A DNA stretch of 64,000 nucleotides, from the NCBI GenBank assembly GCA_009733715.1, contig WMKJ01000047.1, forward strand, positions 33,999 through 97,998. The letters are read 5' to 3'. Source of the DNA: Herpomyces periplanetae. Lineage: Eukaryota; Ascomycota; Laboulbeniomycetes; Herpomycetales; Herpomycetaceae. Positions within the stretch are counted from its first letter, which is position 1. Every line of letters begins with the position of its first letter. Below are positions 41,701 to 52,032 of the stretch, piece by piece. The notes beneath the pieces were generated by a model. That model saw nothing but the letters and a program-made list of their open reading frames with translations. It was not told the origin of the DNA and did not search any database. The translations under genes were made by a program, and so were the position numbers.

Positions 41701-42337
41701 CTGCTGTACTCCATCCCGTATGGCATGAGCAAAATGCGGAACCAAATTATTCAAAGCTTTTAGACTTCGTTCACTCCGATACTCTTGAACAAAACCAACC
41801 GTTACAACTATAGTAACAGCCACAGCGATACTAATAGCATCATCAAAATTTCCCATAATAAAGCTTACTGAAGCTGAACCAAGCAGTAGCAATATTAGCG
41901 ATTCTTTGAATTGCATAAGAAATCTAACCCACAAAGCTTCGCTATCCTCCTGCAATATTTCATTTGGGCCGCAGGAACGTAATCTTCTGAGTGCCTCACT
42001 TTGACTCAAACCGTGTGTTAAAGAAGTTCCAAGTTTTTGTGCTGTCTCGTCCAACGAAAGTAGGGAGAATTTACTACTTGCACTCTGTAAACACATAAAC
42101 ATCAGCAGTGCTAAATGGGCAAACGTTAACTAGTATGAGTATAAAAAGGGAAAAATCAAAGTAGGAAAACGCAGAACAGCCGAGAAAGGCATGTTTGGAA
42201 GAGTATACCATACGAGTACGAGTGTAAGAATCCGAAGTACGTGATGGTAAGACGGAAGATGAATGAGCCGAGTAGATGATGTGCCCGTCTCTCTGACCGT
42301 TTAAGCAGTAAGACGCTGCAGTGCTACTGTTTGGCAT
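38799..42337 (-). CDS. PMR1: Golgi-type Ca2+/Mn2+ P-type ATPase (SPCA)
   Basis: Secretory-pathway pump moving Ca2+ and Mn2+ into the Golgi. Exons on the minus strand are 42,337-42,209, 42,084-40,860 and 40,729-38,799, giving about 1,094 residues (longer than the usual 900-950). Seen are a [20 protein letters not shown]-region, an A-domain TGEN near residue 262, IPEGLP in M4, and the phosphorylation site DKTGT with Asp449. Also seen are [18 protein letters not shown] in the hinge and an [17 protein letters not shown]6 segment typical of SPCA pumps. Intron 2 (130 nt, GTAAGT) splits the Gly codon of DKTG. Intron 1 (124 nt) uses a GTATAC donor and a TTTACAG acceptor with a TGCTGAT branch site. 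The first 43-residue exon is therefore less certain. Extra length comes from Asn/His-rich insertions (see findings). The gene is divergent from SEC24. Confidence 0.93.
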
Positions 42338-43205
42338 TTTGTATGCGTGATAGTTAGCTCAATTTTGCAAGTACCACGGTAAAAAATGTCAAATCTGTCG
42401 AGTATTCGCAGGTTACGATGCTTTAATATTTAAAATCAACTTTTGAATAACACAAATTGGCTCATGGTGTCGTAGAGAAGGGCAGATAGAGCGTGCGCGT
42501 ACGTGTACGCCAGAGTATGAAAACGTGAAGTTTTAAGTGTATAATAGAAATTTAGTGTAAGAAATTTCACAGAATTCTCCCGGCGCAATAACGTACAAAA
42601 ACGTTAACGTGAAGAAATTCTCAAAATAACAAATAAACAATTTAACTTAGTCTATCGAGATGGTGCGTTAGTATTTAGAGGCAAACGTATTTTTTTTGTT
42701 GAAGATTTAGCCGTATAAATTCTTTTTGACTTCCTACTGGCACGTACACACGCACAAACGCACCCTGACTTGATTGTAAATGGAATAGTTGATTAAACTA
42801 GAGTATAACAAAGTCCACTATCCATCCATCCACCCAACCAACCATCCATTCATACTTCTGCAACAAAATCAATTATCCATCCTTCAGTCAAGTTTTCGTG
42901 TATTCGTTTTCTCTTTTAACCGCCAAAATCGGCTCGCCGTCGATCACCGCTCTTCTCTCACGTGATTGTGCGCATGGTCCCAGTCAAATGTGCCCGAAGA
43001 TAAGCCGAGTAGTTTGTCGAAGCTCAGCGGTGCGGAATGGATCGGTTCGGTAAATATAATTTCCACGTTTCAAAGTGGCTTTCAAGCTTCCCAGACCTTT
43101 TGCATCGTCTCACGTGGTTACCAGCTAGCGTTTGATGTTTGGATTATTAGCTAAGCTAAGGGTATGACGTTGAATTTTAGGAGGAGCCGGATCGGCGTTT
43201 GGAAT

Positions 43206-43259
43206 GTTACTGTTACTGTTGCCGTTGCCGTTGGCGTTACTGTTTCTGTTACTGCTGCC
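43206..43259 (+). repeat. Imperfect GTTACT/GTTGCC hexamer tract
   Basis: About nine imperfect copies of a six-base unit (GTTACT, GTTGCC, GTTGGC, GTTTCT, GCTGCC). It is open in several frames on both strands simply because the unit is six bases long. No neighbouring sequence supports coding use. Confidence 0.6.
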
Positions 43260-44187
43260 ACTGGATTCGCCTCAGTCCTTCTTACAAAATACTTATTCTT
43301 ATCGTCATCTTTACTTTCATTGCTTTGGTTCTTTTTAAACCCTGTCACAATCTGCCCAAAAATAAAGCTTACCTGTCCTCTTGCTCGCGAAAACTTGTTC
43401 CCTATAAAAACCAAGCTAAACGTGTAACCTTGCATTAGCAAATTTTAGGATAAATACTTTTGTATTATGTTGCTAAATCATCCTCGAAACCTGTATGGTA
43501 ACTTGCCAAAACAAACTACGAAAATTAACTACAATTATTTTTCACTACTATTCCCTATTGTTTGACTTTATCCTACAATTCACCCATTTTCCCTTTTCCT
43601 TCGCAAACAATCTATTCTTGCTTGCTATTCTACTTTAAAACTATACTTTAACGCTTCTCCCCTCTTCCTTTTATGCCAAACAATAAAGGAAATCCATTAG
43701 GTTCACGTGATCTTCCCACAATGTTCAATTACTGTATAAATTGCGTACGGCCATATCATTACAATGTACCAAATAGTATACTTGTATATCATAAGTCTAG
43801 CATTTTATAGCTGAGTATATATTGGGTGGATACAGACGTTTATCACCCGTAACAGAAACGATAATTAATTCGAGAAGCCCCGTATCTTTAATTATACTTC
43901 TATATATTTGACGAAGGATTTACTTGAAAATTCCATCGTTTTAATGCCCATACTAACGCTAAATTTTTTATACGTCAGTTATGGAAGATTTTTCAATCTT
44001 AAGTATATGCTGACAACATTTATCCTCTACTGTGCTTTGACAACTATCTTTCGCCATTACCTTCACCCTGCAAGTATATATTGAAACGGAGAAATCCCCT
44101 ACCGTCATTATATCACATATAGTTAACAATGTTACGCAACTTTTATATCGACGTGTCATGTAAATCTCCAAGACACTTTGTTATACC

Positions 44188-44445
44188 TTGAATAAACCTC
44201 TTCTGTGCCATTATTACTCGTTTCAAGATTTTGCAATCCCAAACCTTACGTCCACTCTACTAACCAATTTAACTTCCAACACTCCTTTCTCCACACCAGC
44301 TTCACCTCGTCATTTCGTCATTCGGAAAAAGAATTATCCTTCACGGTATTATATTCCCAACACCCGCGACCCACATACCCGAATTGACGGAATTCCAATG
44401 GCCAAATTAAAAGCTTTTCAGAAATCACATGCGTTAAACCAATAG
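44188..44445 (+). CDS. Possible small gene or exon, unknown
   Basis: The open frame ends ...RKKNYPSRYYIPNTR then DPHTRIDGIPMAKLKAFQK and a stop at 44,445. The last half looks coding-like, with mixed basic and polar residues and little low complexity. There is no in-frame ATG before 44,398, so a real gene would need an upstream spliced exon that I could not place. I do not recognise the family. It lies about 430 nt before the SEC24 start and could equally be chance or 5' leader. Confidence 0.2.
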   Translation: MNKPLLCHYYSFQDFAIPNLTSTLLTNLTSNTPFSTPASPRHFVIRKKNYPSRYYIPNTRDPHTRIDGIPMAKLKAFQKSHALNQ

Positions 44446-44872
44446 ACATTTACCAAATATATGTTATACACAGCCTCATACTGTAGACGAATCAGACGTA
44501 TTATATTCCACTCCTGGAGGAGGCGCTACACAGACTTGCACGTGATTTGCTGCTAGAACTTTTTATTGCAAATTTAAAGTTTACAAGAACTCTAAACTTA
44601 ACACGTTCCTAGCCATTAACACTATGAATTATTTTATCTTTGTTCACTAAAGAAAAATATTTCCCACGCGCAAGCTAATAAAATAAGTTAAATCTCATGA
44701 CTAGGACGTTAATTTGAATATTTTAATTCCGATATTCGGGATTTTTTTTCGTGAATATTTGGTCGAAAAACCAAAAAATTCAGTGGGCTTGCTGTTAACA
44801 TCAGCGTTAATCGCAAATTATATTCCGTCCAAACTAACCTTTGGTAACAGCCAAACGAGTCAGGGAATTTTA

Positions 44873-47673
44873 ATGGATCAAAATCAACCTTCCACTACCG
44901 TTCATAAAAAAAGGCGAGCTTACGCTGCTCAAGCTTACGAATTTGGTGCAAATTCATCGTTAACACCTCTTAACGCTCAACAATTACCTCCCAGTCAGCA
45001 TGGGACCTCCGTGGAGCCACTTCAATCTCAACTCGGGATGATGTCTATAGACTCATCAACCGATGGACAATATTCTAACGTACCCTCGTACCAAAACCCT
45101 GGCGCTCAACCTTACCTTAATCAACCGGTGAGCGGTATCGATTCCCAAATGATTCAACCTGCGCCGATGCCCGTAATTCCTCAATCTCAACCTACTCATC
45201 AACTTAATCAACTATACCCATCGGACTTATCCCAACAACCTTTCAATGCTTATGAGTTAAGCTTACCTCCCCCTCCTATACAGTTACCTCCCAACGTACG
45301 TATGCTCCCTCAATTTTAACTGCTGACCAAGTTAACACTAACTGTTGGTTTTATATGTGTTTACTAACCAAGCATTATATTTATTAACAGTCTAGCGTTA
45401 CGTCGTCCCCGTACGCTGAATGTCCTCCCAAGTACATCCGCTCAACTATCAATGCTGTGCCTACAACAAATTCTTTACTGAAAAAATCTAAACTACCTTT
45501 CGCCCTGGTTATTCAGCCGTACACATCACTTCATGATGTAGAGGATCCAGTCCCGTTGATCACGGATCAAATAATTTCACGATGCCGTCGTTGTCGGTCC
45601 TATATTAACCCGTTTGTGACATTTTTGGATCAGGGTCATCGCTGGCGTTGCAATATGTGCGGATTGATAAACGATGTTTCCCAGGCCTTTGATTGGGACT
45701 CAGCAGCACAAAAGCCTGCGGATCGCTGGCTTCGTGCTGAGTTAAATTACTCTGTAGTAGAGTTTTTAGCACCTCAAGAATATATGGTTCGTGCCCCACA
45801 ACCACTTGTTTATCTGTTCTTGATTGATGTTAGCTTTGCTGCTGTATCGAATGGACTTGTTGCTACTGCGGCCCGATGTATAATGGAAAGTTTGGATCGG
45901 ATTCCTAACGCAGATTCCCGTACCAAATTGGGATTTATTTGCGTGGATAACGCCTTAAACTATTTCGCTATTAGTCGTAATGATAGTGAACAGAGTGGGT
46001 TGCGCATGTTGGTAGTTAATGAACTGGAGGAACTTTTTTTACCACTGCCAAATGATTTGGTAGTATCACTTGCAGAATGTCGGGCTAATATTGTGAGTTT
46101 TTTGGAAAAGCTTCAAGCAATATTTCAAAACTCTCAATCAAGTTCAAACGCTATGGGATCTGCATTGAGAGCAGGATATCGTTTGATTCAACAGACGGGG
46201 GGTAAATTAGTAGTAATTAGCGCGAGCTTACCCAATGTAGGACATGCAAAATTGGAAATGCGAGAAGATAAAAAGTTACTGGGCACATCAAAGGAGATTT
46301 CATTGTTACAAACGGCAAACAATTTTTATAAAAGCTTTGCCGTTGAGTGTTCCAAAAATCAAGTTTCAGTGGATATGTTTCTCTTTTCATCTCAGTATCA
46401 AGATGTAGCATCATTGTCTCAATTACCACGTTTTACAGGTGGACAAACATACTTTTATCCAGGCTGGAATGCTGCTCGACCTGAAGATGCAATTAAATTT
46501 GCGCGAGAATTTAGCGATTATTTATCAGTGGAAATTGGTCTTGAAGCAGTATTGCGAGTGAGGGCTACTAATGGTTTGAGAGTATGTTCGTTCTATGGAA
46601 ATCTGTTCAATAGATCGTCCGATTTATGTGCATTTCCGGCGTTTCCGCGTGACCAAGCGTATGTTGTCGAAGTGTTAATTGAAGAAACGGTGACTCGACC
46701 AGTCGCATGTTTACAAGCAGCAGTTTTACACACTACGTGTAATGGTGAACGTAGAATTCGTGTTATTACACTGGGCTTACCCACGACAGATTCACTTTCT
46801 ACAGTATTCGCTAGTGCAGACCAGGGCGCTATTATAACGTATTTTAGTCATAAAGCCGTTGAAAAAGCATTCAATAGTGGACTGGATGCGGCACGAGACT
46901 CTTTGCAGTCCAAATTAATAGATATTATGCAAACTTATCGTAAAGAGTTGGCCGGAGGTAATATGGGTTTTGGGGGTATACAGTTACCGGCGAATCTTCG
47001 CGGACTACCTGCACTGATACTCGGGTTAATGAAAAATGTAAGTAAGGGCGGGACGTACGTTATAAAAGAATTAATTAACAATGAGATTGTTTAGGTTGCT
47101 TTACGCAAATCAACATTGATACCATCGGATTTGCGGTCAGCCGCATTGTGTTTAATATCGACGCTTCCGGCACCTTTAATGATACAATATATTTATCCTC
47201 ACATTTACTCACTACATGATATGCCGGATGATGCTGGAACACCGGATGAAAAAACGGGAGAAATTATTTTACCAGTGGTAATTAACGCATCATCAGATCG
47301 TTTAGTTCGGCATGGTTTATACCTCTTTGATGACGGACAGAATCAATTCCTTTGGGTTGGTAGTGGGGTTGTTGATGCGTTAGTCTTGGATGTGTTTGGA
47401 GTCTCAGATAAATCAATGATAAGACAAGGGAAAGGAACATTACCTCAACTGGATAACGATTTTAATGAACGAGTTAGAGCAGTGATTGAAAAGTCTGGTT
47501 CACGACGTTGGAAGGCAGTTGGAAGTATTACATTTCCTTCGTTATACATTGTTCGTGAAGATGGCGAACCGAGTTTAAGGTTATGGGCGCAATCTTTGCT
47601 GGTGGAAGATGGAACTGATCAGTCCATGGGCTACTTACAATGGCTAGGCTTTTTAAGAGAAAAAGTAAGTTAG
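44873..47673 (+). CDS. SEC24: COPII coat cargo-adaptor Sec24
   Basis: Inner-coat COPII subunit that binds Sec23 and selects cargo at ER exit sites. Exons are 44,873-45,295, 45,391-47,037 and 47,095-47,673, with introns of 95 and 57 nt, both phase 0. They give 882 residues, normal for the family. The first about 160 residues are Gln/Pro/Ser-rich disorder. [20 protein letters not shown] then opens the conserved part. The zinc finger is Cys206, Cys209, Cys228 and Cys231 (SRCRRC..RCNMC). The trunk ([12 protein letters not shown]), beta-sandwich, helical ([14 protein letters not shown]) and gelsolin-like ([17 protein letters not shown]) domains follow in order. The ATG at 44,873 (MDQNQPS) was chosen over upstream in-frame sequence because that sequence is AT-rich and hydrophobic. 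The C-terminus FLREKVS fits the family end. Confidence 0.95.
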
Positions 47674-48294
47674 TCGTTAGATAGGTAGTCGAATAACTTC
47701 GTTTTACCAGAATGTTGGATAGAAAAGGAGGTGCAGAATGCTAAGTAGAATTCGTGAAAGTTTTCAAGAGCAACGCTTTAACAAGCGTTAAAATAAATAA
47801 TTAAATTTAAAATTGCGTGTAAATGAATACGTATTTTGCGCATATATATTGGTATTGTCACCAAGGACGGGTATATGTACCGGGATAATTTACACAGAGT
47901 ATGGGTAACTTAAGGAAAGCTTTGAAGGTACGAAATGGATGAGATGAGTGCAGAATGGTAAATTTAACATTTGCAAAGAGCAAGAAGTGAAACGCTAATT
48001 TACGTGCAAAGCAACTCTTGCCGCTATAGATGTACAGAGTGGACCATGCATGGGTAAGTATAGAGCGCATTAAGTTAAGGGTGAACGCAAAAGCGCGGTT
48101 AAGTGGTAAAAAGGAAGAGAGAATATGGGTACGATTAACATTTGGGAGGTCAAAGCCGCAAAATATTTTCAAGTTTTGGGCAAACAGTTCATCACGAATT
48201 AAACTGAATAGGACCAAACGCAAGACTTTGGAATCACGATACGGAACGAAAGTAGGGATGGGGATAAGGGTAAGGCGGGAGTTGAAAGGGCGGA
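47674..48294. other. SEC24/RET3 convergent 3' spacer
   Basis: About 620 nt between the stop codons of two convergent genes. It holds only short frames (48,030-48,335 plus and 47,858-48,223 minus) with no recognisable product. Probably two 3' UTRs. Confidence 0.5.
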
Positions 48295-49062
48295 TCAGAT
48301 GCCCTGGCGCAACTTTTCCTGGGCCTTCATTTTAGCGAATTCCCAAGCGTTTAGGAGTCCTTGTTCGGATAGGTCAATTCCCTTGACGCTAGGTGTATCG
48401 GAAGCGGGAGGTTTGCTAACTCGGGCGGCTAGAGCGTTGGGATCAACTTGTAAAATTATTCCATCATCAATTAGTTCATCGATAGCTAAGACCACCATAT
48501 CGTAGTTTTCGAGAATTGATTGTTGGTCGATACCATTTCTAAGGTGAAGGTAAAGAATGGGAGAAGTGACTCAAGGGGTTAGCAGGTAATATGCGGTGTC
48601 AAGCAAATCAAAAAAAGAACAAAAAGAGCGGTTGCAGGGGGAGAAAGAGGATGTGAAGTTTGACCGGGGTGACGTTTATACAGACCTGAGAAGAATGTTT
48701 AAAGCATCGCGTAAACATGTTATAACGGTATCAAGTAATACTTCATTTTCGTCAATATGACCTACTAAGTAAATGAGGACATCTTTTTCGGCTTTAAAGA
48801 GAACAAGGTGATTGTCATAGAGTATAATATCACAATGGTTCTTAGCGGTTTTTTTGTGTAAACCTTTTTCGAAAGCCCTTTGCTCCTTGAGAGAAGGATA
48901 GGGATTCAAACCTAGTTGTTCCAAAGGTGTTAACTTAACACCGCGATCAGCGGCTTTTTGAATGTGAGGAGAAGAGTAATATTTGGCATAGATGCGTTCA
49001 GGTTCATCCATTTTAAGGATAAGAATAGCGTTAACAGCAAAAAGTGTTAAATTTGGTGTCAT
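48295..49062 (-). CDS. RET3: COPI coatomer zeta subunit
   Basis: Small longin-fold subunit of the COPI coat, paired with gamma-COP, acting in Golgi-to-ER retrieval. Exon 1 is 49,062-48,686 and exon 2 is 48,538-48,295, separated by a 147-nt intron. Phase and homology are kept only if the donor is GTCTGT, giving ...NILLR-NGIDQQSILENYDMVV. The protein is 206 residues, the usual size. The N-terminus MTPNLTLFAVNAILILK with RIYAKYYS matches the zeta longin start. VLAIDELIDDGIILQVDPNAL matches the region where human zeta reads FLAVDEIVDGGVILESDP. The C-terminal helix follows. It converges on SEC24, so COPI and COPII coat genes are neighbours. Confidence 0.92.
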
Positions 49063-52032
49063 TTTAACGGTTAATGTATACTTGATAAATTTCGTATTAA
49101 ACTGTTTTGTAATAAACGTTTTACGCTACGATTTGCGCACAAGTGCGAGCGCGAGTCCAGATGCGCGCACGTAGGCGAATGTACTTTTGAAATTCCCTCT
49201 GGGGGAAAATTCGAGTATGACCAAACGAAATAAAATTTGTTTAACCTGATAAGGCCAGATAGCGGCTGGAACTCACGCTGATGAATCTAACCTAGTAGAC
49301 ACGCACTAACCCAAGTATTAATGTGCCAGTGGAAAGGAAAAAAGTCAAATTTTGGAAAAAATCATAATGAAAAAGTTAATTCCCAAACGATATGTCACGT
49401 GGTGAGAGAAGTGCAGTCACGGGGTTTGGGGGGAATTGGAGAAGTGTGGAAAGAAGTTGGACTATGCAGAATGATGCCGTCCCATACTTTGCCATGCCGT
49501 ACTATGCCTTGTTATGCAAGGGATATCCACATTAACCATGGGTGGGAGATTTAACACGTAGGACAAGATGGGAAAATCAGTATTCTCGATATGATGGATA
49601 TATACGGTGGTTAGAGAAATTAAAGTAATTTCCACAATATCCTGCGTACTCAAGCGCACAGACATAGGGGCCACAGGCCACGGGGGATTTAACAGGCTAC
49701 TGCGGGTCAAGTGGGGGAGAAGGAGGGGAAGGTAAGGTGACCAGGTTATGAAAGGCTAAACTCGAGGACGAATCCAGAGCATAGTGTACATATCAATGGG
49801 AACATGTTGAAGGGGAAATAGTGCGATTTAGCTGTGTTTGGTGGGTAAGTAAACTGGGCACTAAACAAAAGTTGATAATGAAGTATGCTTACTAATATCA
49901 ATGACTCGTAAGGATGGGCCATTTTGATGGTAAAATACGTGTTTTCACAAGGCGAGAATCAGGCGAGAGATTTTACAGAGTATTCGACGTGAGGGGTTTT
50001 TATTGAATTGCCGGGTGGTTAGTTAGGTGAAAGTAAAGCGGTAGTTGAATACGTAGGTGGGGTGTATACGGGATGAAGCGGAAGGCAACTTGTGTTGAAA
50101 TTCACTGGTAAGTTTACTAGGAAGGTGAATTTAGTTTACCGGGGAGACAGTGGTAGGGTTGATAGAAGGTGAGGCGTTTTAATTCAGTGGTAAAGGTGAT
50201 TGATTGAGTAGGGATGTGGATACGGTTTGAGTAGATTAATGGGAAGCATACGTGTGCATGTGCATATGCATGTGTGCCGGAGCTAGTGAGAGAATATGTA
50301 GATGGATTTGCATGGGTAGCAGAAAGTTATGAATGACGTTTTATCGTGTTATGACCTGCCGTGTGTTGTTAACTGTTAGTGAGACAGGGGTGAAATCGAT
50401 TTAACGTTGTTAAGCGGTTATTTTGGAGTGTTAGATTAATGGTTCTATTGGCTTAAGTGAAATACGCTATTGCATTAATTATGAGAGCGTACATAGGGAG
50501 ACGTTTGGTTGACGTTAATTAGTGGAGGAGAGAATTGAATGGATTGAGGAGAATATGGTTAAATGAGACAACGTGTAGATGGAGGGGAGTGCCTATACAC
50601 ATAGGCGCATTCGGCTCAACTATACATCCCATTGTTTACACAACCCTATACTCGGGATTCTTTCCACAGAAACTTTCTCCGGTAAATCAACCAATCAAAA
50701 AGACGAGACCAAGTCAACAGGAATTATGATGGAACGATGACGTCAGGGCGGGTTAGAAAAGGCGAAAATCGCAAAAAACGGGAAAAAACTCGTAAAAACA
50801 TTTTCAAAGGTATACGGTTATGGGTAAAAGAAGAATTGTGGGATCAGCATCGAATTGAAATTCTGCTCAAATAATTGCGTTGATGACACGAATAGGGTCG
50901 GGTAAATGAACCCGTAAAACATACCAACGGGAAAATTAATGCGTGTGTATTGGACTTCTAGTTACATGATAAAAGGGATTCTTGGTTAACAAAATCGAAA
51001 TTTTAATTGAAGACGTATTGGTATAGAAAGTATTCACACGATATCGGAACAATGTAAAATTGGAAACGTTTATACTGTGAAATAAAGTGAATTGGTGTGG
51101 GTTTAGTCGAACAATGGAATTTGACATTTTAGTGGGTTAACGGATCTATAGAGTAATGATAGATGGAGATAACTAGGATCTTTCCGTACGGAATAACATG
51201 AAAATGCCCGATATCGCTTAACAGATATTCTCGATCACACTTTGGGCCAAGCTTGAGACATACTCGGAAACTTTTAGAAAATGGGATTCAAGTGTGGGAT
51301 GGCAAACGCGCATATGCACATGCACACTCACATTTGTAAATTTTAATCGAAAGAAAGTCAAGGCTAACAGGTGAATTGGTACTGTTACCAAATTACTGTA
51401 CGAAGCGGAGCATAGCATCCGTTACGGTAACGCGATGGCAATGATGAATCAATTATTTATGTAGGCATGTATAGCAGATGAACACAAAACGAAACTTTTT
51501 GCACTAACAATCCGTAATAGAGGCTTCTCATGACAAGTGGGGCGAGGGCATGACTACGGTTGGACTTGAGTTAATTAGATTAAACTTGGCCAGTGGAACG
51601 TAGCTTGTGATGTAGGTGTGTGAGCATGCCATTAGTTTTGAGTCGTACACGATAATTAGACACGATGTCTAGTAAAGGACGTTCCTGCAGCACGACGGCC
51701 AGTTTGACTACAAGGTCTACAAATTGATCGATTAAAAGCAGCTACTGATAGCTAGCCACCAACTAAATGAGAGCTACGTACCATTGAGTTATCCCATGAT
51801 TATTATAGCTTGATAAATTTAGTTAAATAATTATCAAGGATTTATTGCACTAGTTGCATAAGCTTTGGACAATTTCATCCCCGACATCGCAAAGTTAACA
51901 ATTGCACATGTCGGTGACGACAGTGAAACACGAAAACGATCCCCCAGGCAGTTATCCGACAACATGAAATGAATAAATTGGCAAGTTTCGCTGAAAATAT
52001 ACTCTAGGCTACTAGAGAAAAGTTCGGCAAGT
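49063..52032. other. RET3/FRE divergent intergenic region
   Basis: About 3 kb between two start codons. From about 49.3 to 51 kb the plus strand is strikingly G-rich and purine-rich. It includes CATGTGCATATGCATGTGTG-like alternating steps near 50,255 and 51,310. The only ATG frame of note is 50,535-50,729 (64 codons), which I do not recognise and do not call. One palindromic TGACGTCA site is listed separately. I saw no clear GATA-type iron-repressor site (ATCWGATAA) before FRE. Confidence 0.5.
50738..50745. promoter_or_regulatory. Palindromic CRE (TGACGTCA)
   Basis: A perfect ATF/CREB-type palindrome inside the RET3/FRE divergent region, about 1.3 kb before FRE. The sequence match is exact, but function is inference. 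Further exact copies occur at 34,693-34,700 in decayed DNA and at 54,783-54,790 over the FRE stop. Confidence 0.25.

Larger units (their letters stand above)
42338..44872. other. Divergent PMR1/SEC24 intergenic region
   Basis: A 2.5-kb region between two start codons, so probably both promoters and 5' leaders. It holds a CCATCCATCCACCCAACCAACC-type tract (42,820-42,850), mixed GT/CG steps near 42,490-42,520, and the hexamer tract described separately. One short frame near the SEC24 side (44,188-44,445) is listed separately. I see no other supportable gene. Confidence 0.5.

Noticed and set aside
43151-43441. Val/Thr-rich and Cys-rich frames on both strands.
   Set aside because: They are products of the GTTACT/GTTGCC hexamer tract, which is open in several frames by its unit length.
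50535-50729. 64-codon ATG frame (ending TRPSQQEL) in the RET3/FRE spacer.
   Set aside because: Does not match any small mitochondrial or ribosomal protein I know. No splice partner found and length is near chance.
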